Source: Zoogloea sp. LCSB751
GTDB lineage: Bacteria > Pseudomonadota > Gammaproteobacteria > Burkholderiales > Rhodocyclaceae
Assembly (NCBI RefSeq): GCF_002028455.1
Contig: NZ_MWUM01000026.1
Span: 1-64,000, forward strand
DNA: 64,000 nucleotides
Direction of reading: 5' to 3'
Shown: piece after piece, positions 19,376-27,195 of the stretch
Numbering within the stretch: position 1 is the first letter of the stretch
Layout of the letters: each line of letters opens with the position of its first letter
Program-made: the position numbers and the translations under genes
The notes under the pieces: generated by a model
Told to the model about the DNA's origin: nothing
Database searches by the model: none
What the model saw: only the letters and a program-made list of their open reading frames with translations

Positions 19376-20971
19376 ATGCCACCACCCGCCCTTGCCTCCC
19401 TGATGGCCGCCGCAGCCCTCGCCCTGCATTCGCTGGCCGGCCATGCGGAAAATGCGCAGCTGACTCGCTCCGAGCCCCTGCGGACACAGCCCTCCGTCGC
19501 GGCCAACACCATCATGGACGTCGCACGCCGGACCGAAGTGCAAGTGCTCGAAACCCGCCACGGATGGACGCGCGTGGAGGCGACCGGAGGGCGGACGGGT
19601 TGGCTGCGGGATGCCAGCCTGGACCGCAACACCGCAACCCAGCCCGTGACGGGCAGCGGCCAGAGGCTCTCCAGCCCGACATCGGGTAGCAGCCTGCCGC
19701 GTCGGCTCCCCCGCGCCAGCCAGCATGGGCTGATCCTGACGATAGGCAGCGTGGCCGGCTCGCCGCCTGCAATGCTGGAAGGCAGCCCGGAAGACGGCCG
19801 CCTCGGCGCCGAAATCGCACGCCTCAGCGGCGTACCCGACGCCAATCTCCACTATCGCACCGATGCCGGACTGAACAGGGAAGGACTGCGCCAGGCCTTT
19901 GCCGAACTCGACGCCCGCATGGGCAACGGCGACCAGGCCCTGATCTATCTGTCCGCCTTCGGCATCCATCGTCAGGACCACGGACGCTGCGCCGAGGCGA
20001 TTCTGACCCACGACAGGGATGCGTTCCAGTTCGACGAGCTTCTGCGCCACCTTCAGGTGCTGGCCGGCAAAGCCGACAAAGTCTTCCTGATCCTCGACGT
20101 GGGTCGTGGCGATAGCGCCTCCGGTACACCGGCTGTCTCTTCCCGCTTCGCCCGGGCCCTGTCGGACCCGGGCTGCAAAGGGGCTCAGCCCGGTGCGGAG
20201 TTCGGCCGCCTTCCGGCCAATGTCCTGGTCCTGGCAGCCAGTCGCCCGAACGAGAATGCAGGCGGCACGCCGGCCGGAGGTCTCTTCAGTCAGGCGCTGC
20301 ATGCCTGTCTTTCCGGAGCCCCGTCTCCAGCCAGCCCGTCCGGCCTGCCCACCGGCGAGGCGCTGATCGCCTGCAGCCGGCAACTCATCGCCGCCGGCCC
20401 CGGTAGCCAACATCCCAGCCTGACTGGCAATGGCGAACTCGTCCCCACGCTACGCATTGCCGACCAGGCGGCCCGCGATGCCCGCCAGGTCCTGCGCATC
20501 ATCCATGCCCAACGCGATCAACGGCGGCGGATCGAACTGACCCGACTGTCCGGGCCGCCGGGCACGACGCGTCTGCGTGTAAGCAGCAGCGAGCCGGGCT
20601 ATGTGTACATCCTGACGGCCGGCCGCAGGGATTTCCGCCTGCTCTACCCTTCCCTGACCGGCCAGCAGATGCCGATCCAACGCACCGCCGACATCGAGAT
20701 TCCGCTCACCGCAGACAAGGAAGGCGAGTGGCTGGTTGTCGTCAGCGACGCTATCCGCAGCCCGGGACGGGCTGGCTTCACCGCCGACGGACCCTCCGCA
20801 ATCCTGCACGTGGATTCCGCCGGTGCAGGCGAAATCACCCAGGAATTCCTGTCCGGCGACGGCAGCCGCAATTGCCTGTTCAGTGAAACCCGCAATCTCG
20901 GCCCCAGCCAGGCGCTCGCCTGCTCTTCCCGTTTCGGCGCCGCCATTCTCGGCACAGCACATTCAAAATGA
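19376..20971 (+). CDS. Exported SH3 / caspase-fold / DUF4384 protein, catalytic dyad apparently lost
   Basis: 531-aa exported protein. A signal peptide (MPPPALASLMAAAALALHSLAGHAEN) precedes an SH3-like domain (~30-80), a caspase-fold region (~120-300), and a C-terminal region with GYVYILTAGRRDFRLLYPS, which resembles DUF4384. In active caspase-fold (C14) peptidases the catalytic His lies in a YxSGHG motif and the Cys in D(S/A)C; here the equivalents read IYLSAFGIHRQDH and LILDVGRGDS, with no Cys. It is therefore probably a pseudo-peptidase. Such proteins often neighbour CsgG-like lipoproteins, as here. The ATG at 19376 is chosen over a TTG at 19352 because it gives a clean signal peptide. Confidence 0.7.
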   Translation: MPPPALASLMAAAALALHSLAGHAENAQLTRSEPLRTQPSVAANTIMDVARRTEVQVLETRHGWTRVEATGGRTGWLRDASLDRNTATQPVTGSGQRLSSPTSGSSLPRRLPRASQHGLILTIGSVAGSPPAMLEGSPEDGRLGAEIARLSGVPDANLHYRTDAGLNREGLRQAFAELDARMGNGDQALIYLSAFGIHRQDHGRCAEAILTHDRDAFQFDELLRHLQVLAGKADKVFLILDVGRGDSASGTPAVSSRFARALSDPGCKGAQPGAEFGRLPANVLVLAASRPNENAGGTPAGGLFSQALHACLSGAPSPASPSGLPTGEALIACSRQLIAAGPGSQHPSLTGNGELVPTLRIADQAARDARQVLRIIHAQRDQRRRIELTRLSGPPGTTRLRVSSSEPGYVYILTAGRRDFRLLYPSLTGQQMPIQRTADIEIPLTADKEGEWLVVVSDAIRSPGRAGFTADGPSAILHVDSAGAGEITQEFLSGDGSRNCLFSETRNLGPSQALACSSRFGAAILGTAHSK

Positions 20972-21068
20972 TTCTCGATAAGCCCATGCGCAGTCGCTAA
21001 AATACTCGTCAGAAACGACAAAAACGTTCAGCACCTGTTCTCAACCCATCACACTTCCAGGGGAAATC

Positions 21069-21959
21069 ATGAAAGCCCTTTCAACCTCGGCCGGATACCG
21101 TCACAAAATCGCCCTTCTCGCCGGACTGCTGGCCCTATCGGGCTGCGCCAACATGCAAATGGGCTCGCAGGAGGCCAAGACCACTGCCACCGGGTCGGCC
21201 GGCGGGGCCAACGCCCAGAATGCCAATTCGACCCTCGAGAAGTGTACGGCGCCCCTCGGCACGATCGCCGTGGTGGAAGACACCGGAGCCCCGTGGTACG
21301 GCGTACTCACCGGGCAGATGAAGCTCGGCTCGACCGTGCCCGTGCTCAAACTGCTGATCCAGCAATCCAACTGTTTCGTGGTGGTCGAACGCGGCCGCGC
21401 GATGAACAACATGATGCAGGAACGCGCCCTGCAGCAGTCCGGCGAACTCCGCTCCAACTCCAATTTCGGCAAGGGTCAGATGGCTTCCGCCGACTATTCC
21501 ATGAGCCCGTCGATCACCTTCAGCAACAACAACGCGGGCGGCATGACCGGCGGCCTGGGCGGCATCGGTGGCGGCGTGCTCGGTGCGGTAGTCGGCAGCA
21601 TCAATGTCAAGGAAGCCAGCACCATGCTGACGATGGTCGACAACCGCTCCAGCGTCCAGCTCGTGGCGGCAGAAGGCAGCGCCCGCAACATGGACTTCGG
21701 CGGCATGGGCGCCCTGTTCGGCGGTGGCCTGGGTGGCGGCCTCGGCGGCTACACCAACACCGCGGAAGGCAAAGTCATCGTCGCCGCCTTCACCGACGCC
21801 TATAACAACGTGGTCAAGGCAGTGAAGAACTACAAGGCCCAGGAAGTGAAGGGCGGCCTCGGCACCGGCGGCCAACTCGGAGTGCAAGGCGGCAGCACTG
21901 GCGGTAGCGGCGACGCCGCGCCGGCGAGCAAGTCCAAGTCGACGAAAAAGAAGAAATAA
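21069..21959 (+). CDS. CsgG/HfaB-family outer-membrane lipoprotein
   Basis: 296-aa lipoprotein. The signal peptide ends at a lipobox (LLALSGCANM, Cys ~26). The core resembles CsgG: GTIAVVEDTGAPWYG..., VLKLLIQQSNCFVVVERGRAMNNMMQERAL, and a glycine-rich membrane region (GGMTGGLGGIGGGVLG; FGGGLGGGLGGY). CsgG forms the outer-membrane secretion pore for curli; family members elsewhere serve other exports. No curlin gene is seen here. The C-tail is a lysine/serine-rich extension (SKSKSTKKKK). Ribosome site AGGGGAA upstream. It follows the caspase-fold/DUF4384 gene by ~97 bp and ends at a strong terminator. Confidence 0.82.
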   Translation: MKALSTSAGYRHKIALLAGLLALSGCANMQMGSQEAKTTATGSAGGANAQNANSTLEKCTAPLGTIAVVEDTGAPWYGVLTGQMKLGSTVPVLKLLIQQSNCFVVVERGRAMNNMMQERALQQSGELRSNSNFGKGQMASADYSMSPSITFSNNNAGGMTGGLGGIGGGVLGAVVGSINVKEASTMLTMVDNRSSVQLVAAEGSARNMDFGGMGALFGGGLGGGLGGYTNTAEGKVIVAAFTDAYNNVVKAVKNYKAQEVKGGLGTGGQLGVQGGSTGGSGDAAPASKSKSTKKKK

Positions 21960-21977
21960 GGCACTCTTTGTGCCCCG

Positions 21978-22010
21978 AGAGCCGGGCCAAACGCCCGGCT
22001 CTGTTTTTTT
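21978..22010 (+). terminator. Intrinsic terminator after the CsgG-like gene
   Basis: Perfect 9-bp stem AGAGCCGGG / CCCGGCTCT with a 7-base loop, followed by G and seven Ts. It ends the plus-strand transcript 18 bp after the stop codon. Confidence 0.9.
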
Positions 22011-22108
22011 ATTCCCGCCGCAGGACCCTACATCAGGAACCACGCGGCGAAACCGCGTGCCGCATTGCATTCCCGCACTGTCCAGAAAAGCCTCCAACGA
22101 CCGTCCCG

Positions 22109-23131
22109 ATGCACTTCGAGTTGATCCTGCCTGGACTGGACTGGCCCACCGGGCCCGGCCCACACCCCGCCCACGACCTAGCACTGCCCGCACTGTCCAC
22201 ACTGCTCGGCTTTGCCAGCTGCACCTGGGCGGAGCGCAATACCCCCGACGCCCTGCTGGCGGAGCGTTTCGGACTGGGTGACCGGCTACCGCAGGCACAA
22301 CTCCGACGCCTCGGGGAGAACATCGCCACGCCCGCCGATGGCCACTGGCTGTGCTGCGACCCGGTCCACCTGCATTTTTCCCGCGACACCCTGCTGCTCG
22401 CCGATGCCAGCGGACTCGACATCACGCGCGACGAGGCCGACATCCTGATGGACGGGCTGAATACCACTTTCGCCGACATCGGGCATTTCGAGGCCCCAGC
22501 GCCCGACCGCTGGTACATCCGCCTGACCGAAGCGGCGCGGCCGGCCTTCCACCCCCTCGCCGACGTCAATGGCCGTCCGGTACAGCTCTTTCTCCCCGAA
22601 GGGGAAGACGTCCCGCGCTGGGCACGCCTGTCCAACGAACTGGAGGTCTGGCTGTTCAGCCATCCGGTCAATGCCGCTCGGGAAGAATGCGGTCAACGCA
22701 AGATCAATGGCATCTGGCTATGGGGCAACGGTACGGCGGCGGCTAGCAGCCCGCTCAGTTTCACCTCGTTACAGGCCAACCAGCCCTTTGCCCGCGGCCT
22801 TGCCCGGCATGTCGGCCTGTCCCCAGCATCAGCAGATCAATACCTGCGTCCGGCTGGCAATGGCCTCGCACTGTCGGACAGCCTTCAGCGCCCCTTTCTC
22901 CATATGGACAAGGAAGGCTGGTGCCAAGCCCTGCAGGCACTGGATAAGCATTGGTTTGCCCCGCTGCTGGCCGACCTCAAGGCGCGCAAACTGAACGAAG
23001 TGCGCATCAGCGTGCCCAGCGACCGCCACACTCTTTACCTGGAGATCGTCGCCAGCGGACTCTGGAAATTCTGGCGTAAGCCGCGCGCCCTCGCCAGCGT
23101 GCTGGCCTCCGCCCCCCAACCCGCTCCCTAG
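22109..23131 (+). CDS. Uncharacterised protein of the recJ-linked RpfE / phosphoglycerate-mutase-like group
   Basis: 340-aa soluble protein starting MHFELILPGLDWP. I recognise the layout (GFASCTWAER near the start, WLCCDPVHLHFSRDTLLL, DRWYIRL, ELEVWLFSHPVN, KINGIWLWGNG) as the group annotated RpfE-like or cofactor-independent phosphoglycerate mutase-like next to recJ in beta/gammaproteobacteria. The metal-binding motifs of true iPGM are not evident, so mutase activity is doubtful. It ends 5 bp before recJ and so shares its transcript. The start at 22109 is chosen because the upstream in-frame codons overlap the terminator of the previous gene. Confidence 0.6.
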   Translation: MHFELILPGLDWPTGPGPHPAHDLALPALSTLLGFASCTWAERNTPDALLAERFGLGDRLPQAQLRRLGENIATPADGHWLCCDPVHLHFSRDTLLLADASGLDITRDEADILMDGLNTTFADIGHFEAPAPDRWYIRLTEAARPAFHPLADVNGRPVQLFLPEGEDVPRWARLSNELEVWLFSHPVNAAREECGQRKINGIWLWGNGTAAASSPLSFTSLQANQPFARGLARHVGLSPASADQYLRPAGNGLALSDSLQRPFLHMDKEGWCQALQALDKHWFAPLLADLKARKLNEVRISVPSDRHTLYLEIVASGLWKFWRKPRALASVLASAPQPAP

Positions 23132-23136
23132 ACGCC

Positions 23137-24828
23137 ATGACCCGCATTCTTCCCCGCCCCGTTCCCACCCGTGCCATCACGCGCCTGCTCGAGGCCGGCA
23201 CCCATCCGCTGCTGGCCCGCATTTATGCAGCCCGTGGTATCGAGAGCCGGGAAGAGCTCGACTACAGTCTCAAGTCCCTGATTCCCCCCCACCAACTGAA
23301 AGGGGTTCAGGACGCAGCCCAGATCCTTGCCGACGCCATCGAAGCCGGTGCCCGGATGCTTATCGTCGCGGACTACGACTGCGACGGCGCCACCGCCTGT
23401 GCGGTCGGCATCCGTGCGCTGCGCGCCTTCGGTGCCGAGGTCGGCTACCTGGTGCCGAACCGCTTCGAATACGGCTATGGACTGACACCCGCCATCGTCG
23501 AGTTGGCAGCCACCATGGAACCCGACCTGCTGATCACCGTGGACAACGGCATCGCCAGCGTCGAAGGCGTTGCGGCAGCCCGGGAGCACGGCATCGCCAC
23601 CGTCATCACCGATCACCACCTGCCGGGCGACACGCTGCCCGAAGCCGACGTGATCGTTAATCCCAACCAGCCCGGCTGCTCTTTCCCGAGCAAATCCCTG
23701 GCTGGTGTCGGGGTCATGTTCTACACAATGCTGGCCCTACGCGCCGAACTGCGTGACCGGGGCGCGTTTGAAGAACGAGCCGAGCCCAATCTGGCCGAAC
23801 TGCTCGATCTGGTAGCGCTCGGTACCGTCGCCGATGTGGTGAAACTCGACCACAACAACCGCATCCTGGTGTCCCAAGGCCTGCAGCGCATGCGTGCGGA
23901 CCGCATGCAGCCCGGCATCCGCGCGCTCTTTGCCGCCGCCGGGCGCGATGCAACCCGCAGCACCACCTTCGACATGGGCTTCGCGCTGGGGCCGCGCCTC
24001 AACGCCGCCGGACGCCTGGCCGACATGTCCCTCGGCATCGAATGCCTGATCACGGACGACATGGGCCGCGCCCTCAACATCGCCCAGGAACTCGACCGCC
24101 TCAACCGGGAACGGCGCAGCATCGAAGCGGAAATGCAGGAAGGTGCGATGCTCGAACTGGACGGGATCGACCCGGGCAGCCGGGCCACGCTGACCCTGTT
24201 CCAGCCCGAATGGCACCAGGGCGTGATCGGCATCCTGGCCGGACGCATCAAGGAAAAGTTCCACCGCCCTACGGTGGCCTTTGCCCGTGGCGACGAGGGA
24301 CAACTGAAAGGTTCAGGGCGTTCGATCCCTGGCCTCCACCTGCGGGACGCCCTCGACCTGGTGACCAAGCAGGCTCCGGATCTGATCCTGAAATTCGGCG
24401 GACACGCCATGGCAGCCGGTCTCACCATCCATGAAACCGACTTGGAGCGTTTCGAGAATATTTTCGAATCCGTCGTTCAGTCGCTGATCGATCCCTCAGA
24501 CCTGACCCGCAGCCTGGAAACCGACGGCGCACTGGAAGACAGCCTCTACAACCTGGAAACGGCGAGGCTACTGGAACGGGAAATCTGGGGCCAAGGCTTT
24601 GCCGCACCGGTCTTCGACGACACTTTCCGCGTCGAGAACCAGCGCATCCTGAAGGACAAGCACCTCAAGCTGCAATTGCGCAAGGGCAACACGCGGATCG
24701 ACGCCATCCAGTTCAACTGCACCACCTCGGCGGGGGCGCAGATTCACGCGGCCTTCCGGCTGGCAGTCAACGAATACAACGGCGCTGCGAACATCCAGCT
24801 GATGCTGGAACATTTCGAAGCCGCCTGA
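23137..24828 (+). CDS. recJ: Single-stranded-DNA-specific exonuclease RecJ
   Basis: 5'-3' ssDNA exonuclease acting in recombination and mismatch repair; cytosolic. 563 aa, the usual length. DHH-superfamily motifs occur in order: VADYDCDGATA (residues ~77-87), LITVDNGI, VITDHHLPGD and the DHHA1 region with FGGHAMAAGLTI, followed by the C-terminal OB-like domain. All metal-binding Asp/His residues appear intact. It is tightly linked to the upstream RpfE-like gene and convergent with the RNA-binding protein gene. Confidence 0.96.
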   Translation: MTRILPRPVPTRAITRLLEAGTHPLLARIYAARGIESREELDYSLKSLIPPHQLKGVQDAAQILADAIEAGARMLIVADYDCDGATACAVGIRALRAFGAEVGYLVPNRFEYGYGLTPAIVELAATMEPDLLITVDNGIASVEGVAAAREHGIATVITDHHLPGDTLPEADVIVNPNQPGCSFPSKSLAGVGVMFYTMLALRAELRDRGAFEERAEPNLAELLDLVALGTVADVVKLDHNNRILVSQGLQRMRADRMQPGIRALFAAAGRDATRSTTFDMGFALGPRLNAAGRLADMSLGIECLITDDMGRALNIAQELDRLNRERRSIEAEMQEGAMLELDGIDPGSRATLTLFQPEWHQGVIGILAGRIKEKFHRPTVAFARGDEGQLKGSGRSIPGLHLRDALDLVTKQAPDLILKFGGHAMAAGLTIHETDLERFENIFESVVQSLIDPSDLTRSLETDGALEDSLYNLETARLLEREIWGQGFAAPVFDDTFRVENQRILKDKHLKLQLRKGNTRIDAIQFNCTTSAGAQIHAAFRLAVNEYNGAANIQLMLEHFEAA

Positions 24829-24933
24829 AGGCTGTATCCGACAGGAGAAAAGGCGTAATCACGCAGCCCATTCACCGTCGACACAGGTCAAGTGCGCAGC
24901 GACGCAGCTTGAGTGTGTACGTGCTTCGCCAAA

Positions 24934-24969
24934 GTTTCCCGTCCGCCGCATGACGCTCGGGCGGGAAAC
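24934..24969. terminator. Inverted repeat between convergent recJ and RRM genes
   Basis: GTTTCCCG (24934-24941) and CGGGAAAC (24962-24969) form an 8-bp stem, with further GC pairing inside (CCG...CGG). Its position between two convergent genes suggests a bidirectional terminator, though the flanking T run is short (TTTGG on the minus strand). Confidence 0.5.
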
Positions 24970-25002
24970 CCGGCATGACGAAAGATCTGTTCGGGACGCG
25001 GT

Positions 25003-25383
25003 TCAGTAACGGCCACCGCCACCGCCGAAGCCAGAGCCACCGCCCGGACCTCGTCGGCCGCCGCCTCCGCCGCCGAAACCGCCACCACCACCTCCGCCCG
25101 GACCCCGACGGGGACCGCCGAAACCGCTACGCGGTTCCTGCGGACGAGCCTCATTTACCGTGAGGTTGCGGCCATCGTAATTTTTACCATTGGCGCCTGC
25201 GATCGCTGCCTGAGCCTCGTCGTCGGAACTCATCTCGACAAAGCCAAACCCCTTGGAGCGGCCGGTCTCACGATCCACGATCACCTGGGCAGAAGCCACG
25301 GTGCCGAACTCGTGAAAAATATCTTCCAGACGACTCTTATCCACAGTGTAGGCCAGGTTGCCCACGTAAAGCTTAGTACCCAA
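25003..25383 (-). CDS. RRM-type glycine-rich RNA-binding protein
   Basis: 126-aa single RRM protein. RNP2 is KLYVGNLAY at residues 3-11, RNP1 is GRSKGFGFVEM near residues 41-51, and a Gly/Arg-rich tail follows (from ~residue 87, runs of Gly with RRGPGG). These resemble cyanobacterial and proteobacterial Rbp cold-response proteins. The start appears to be TTG at 25383, preceded by GGAG; the RRM would start immediately after, as in the family, whereas upstream in-frame residues are unrelated. It is transcribed away from nifE, so the ~300-bp gap 25384-25687 carries both promoters. Confidence 0.85.
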   Translation of the reverse strand: MGTKLYVGNLAYTVDKSRLEDIFHEFGTVASAQVIVDRETGRSKGFGFVEMSSDDEAQAAIAGANGKNYDGRNLTVNEARPQEPRSGFGGPRRGPGGGGGGGFGGGGGGRRGPGGGSGFGGGGGRY

Positions 25384-25527
25384 TTGACGCGCTCCATTTC
25401 GAAAAGAAAGGCGGCCACGAGACAGTCCGCCTTCACACAATAGCAAGGCATTCCGCGGACGTCGAATGTTTTTGTACTTAAAAGGCAAAGCGTATTACCG
25501 CATTCCTTCGGCATGACGCACGGCCAT

Positions 25528-25543
25528 TGTGAAGCCCCTGACA
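25528..25543 (+). promoter_or_regulatory. NifA upstream activator site 1
   Basis: TGTGAAGCCCCTGACA matches the NifA consensus TGT-N10-ACA exactly. It lies ~110 bp upstream of the -24 element of the nifE promoter and starts 31 bp (about three helical turns) before the second site. Confidence 0.8.
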
Positions 25544-25558
25544 ATGCACGGCGATGCT

Positions 25559-25574
25559 TGTAGGGTTCATCACA
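25559..25574 (+). promoter_or_regulatory. NifA upstream activator site 2
   Basis: TGTAGGGTTCATCACA also matches TGT-N10-ACA exactly, ~80 bp upstream of the -24 GG. Because it is in phase with site 1, two NifA dimers would lie on the same DNA face. Confidence 0.8.
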
Positions 25575-25637
25575 AGCCGGCATCCACCCCATTTCGCCAC
25601 ACCACTGTAATTTCAATGATTTAGCACCTGCCACCAG

Positions 25638-25654
25638 ATGGCACGGAGCTTGCG
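25638..25654 (+). promoter_or_regulatory. Sigma-54 (-24/-12) promoter of the nifE operon
   Basis: TGGCACGGAGCTTGC has GG (25640-25641) and GC (25652-25653) separated by exactly 10 bp, the invariant sigma-54 spacing. Transcription would start near 25665, ~23 bp upstream of the nifE GTG. Confidence 0.88.
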
Positions 25655-25687
25655 GATTGATACCCGAGACCAACCGGGAGATTCGCG

Positions 25688-27184
25688 GTGAAACCATCTG
25701 AAGTAGCAGTCCTTCTCGACGAACCCGCCTGCACCCACAACAAGAAGGCGAAATCCGGCTGCTCCAAGCCGACGCCAGGTGCCTCCGCCGGTGGTTGCGC
25801 CTTCGACGGCGCCCAGATCGCGCTGCTGCCGATCGCCGATGTAGCCCACATCGTCCATGGTCCGATCGCCTGTGCCGGCAGCTCCTGGGACAATCGGGGC
25901 ACCCGCTCCACCGGGCCCACGCTGTACCGCATCGGCATGACCACCGACCTCACCGAGCAGGACGTGATCATGGGCCGCAGCGAAAAGCGGCTGTTCCACT
26001 CGATCAAGCAGGCCATCGAGACCCACAACCCGAAGGCCGTCTTCGTCTACAACACCTGTGTCCCGGCGCTGGTCGGCGATGACATCGATGCCGTCTGCAA
26101 GGCAGCCACCGAACGCTGGGGCACGCCGGTGGTGCCCGTCGATTCCGCCGGTTTCTACGGCACCAAGAACCTCGGCAACCGCATTGCCGGCGAGGCGATG
26201 GTCAAGTACGTGGCCGGCACCGCCGAGCCCCTGCCGCCGCCCGCCGCCGCCGTCGAATACGCCGAGAAGCGCGGCATCAAAATTCACAATGTGAACCTCA
26301 TCGGCGAATACAACATCGCCGGTGAGTTCTGGTTCATCGCGCCGCTCCTCGACGAGCTGGGCATCCGCGTGATCTGCACCCTGTCCGGCGACGGCCGCTT
26401 CCATGAAGTGCAGGCCATGCACCGGGCCGAGGTGAACATGATGGTGTGCTCCAAGGCGATGCTCAACGTCGCCCGCAAGCTCGAAGACCGCTTCGGCACG
26501 CCGTGGTTCGAAGGCAGCTTCTACGGCATCACCGACACCACCCAGGCCCTGCGCGACTTCGCCCGCCTGATCGGCGACCCGGACCTCACCGAGCGCACCG
26601 AAGCCCTGATCGCCCGCGAAGAAGCCAAGATCTTCGCCGCCCTCAAGCCGTGGCGTGCGCGCCTCGAAGGCAAGCGGGTGCTGCTCAACACCGGCGGAGT
26701 GAAGAGCTGGTCCATCGTCTCGGCGCTGCAGGATCTCGGTCTGGTCGTCGTCGCGACTGCTACCAAGAAATCCACCGAGGAAGACAAGGCGCGCATCCGC
26801 GAGCTAATGGGCCCGGAAGCCAAGATGGTCGAGGACGGCTCGCCGCGCGCGCTGCTCAACATGGTCAAGGAGCTGCGCGCCGACATCCTCATCGCCGGCG
26901 GCCGCAACCTCTACACCGCCCTCAAGGCCCGCCTGCCCTTTCTCGACATCAACCAAGAACGGGAATTCGGCTACGCCGGCTACACCGGCATGCTCGAACT
27001 GGTGAAGCAGCTCGCCCTGACCCTCGAATCCCCCGTCTGGACACAAGCCCGCAGCGCCGCACCGTGGGCCGCACTGCGCCCTGCCGCCCCTGAACTGCCG
27101 CTGGATGCCGACGACCTGCCGATGCCGCTCGATGATGGCTTCGACATGGACGACGTGCACGACCACCACCACGCCGCCGCCTGA
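25688..27184 (+). CDS. nifE: Nitrogenase iron-molybdenum cofactor scaffold NifE
   Basis: Alpha-type subunit of the NifEN scaffold on which the FeMo-cofactor precursor is matured. 498 aa. P-cluster-type cysteines are visible (CAFDGAQIALLPIADVAHIVHGP; IACAGSSWDNRGT; VYNTCVPALVGDDI), with NLIGEYNIAGEFW and a C-terminal GYAGYTGMLEL typical of NifE. The start is GTG at 25688 after GGGAG. Odd feature: an acidic and His-rich tail (DMDDVHDHHHAAA) that could bind metal. First gene of the operon, directly behind a NifA-dependent sigma-54 promoter; nifHDK are not in the window. Confidence 0.96.
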   Translation: MKPSEVAVLLDEPACTHNKKAKSGCSKPTPGASAGGCAFDGAQIALLPIADVAHIVHGPIACAGSSWDNRGTRSTGPTLYRIGMTTDLTEQDVIMGRSEKRLFHSIKQAIETHNPKAVFVYNTCVPALVGDDIDAVCKAATERWGTPVVPVDSAGFYGTKNLGNRIAGEAMVKYVAGTAEPLPPPAAAVEYAEKRGIKIHNVNLIGEYNIAGEFWFIAPLLDELGIRVICTLSGDGRFHEVQAMHRAEVNMMVCSKAMLNVARKLEDRFGTPWFEGSFYGITDTTQALRDFARLIGDPDLTERTEALIAREEAKIFAALKPWRARLEGKRVLLNTGGVKSWSIVSALQDLGLVVVATATKKSTEEDKARIRELMGPEAKMVEDGSPRALLNMVKELRADILIAGGRNLYTALKARLPFLDINQEREFGYAGYTGMLELVKQLALTLESPVWTQARSAAPWAALRPAAPELPLDADDLPMPLDDGFDMDDVHDHHHAAA

Positions 27185-27195
27185 GGAGCCCAGCC

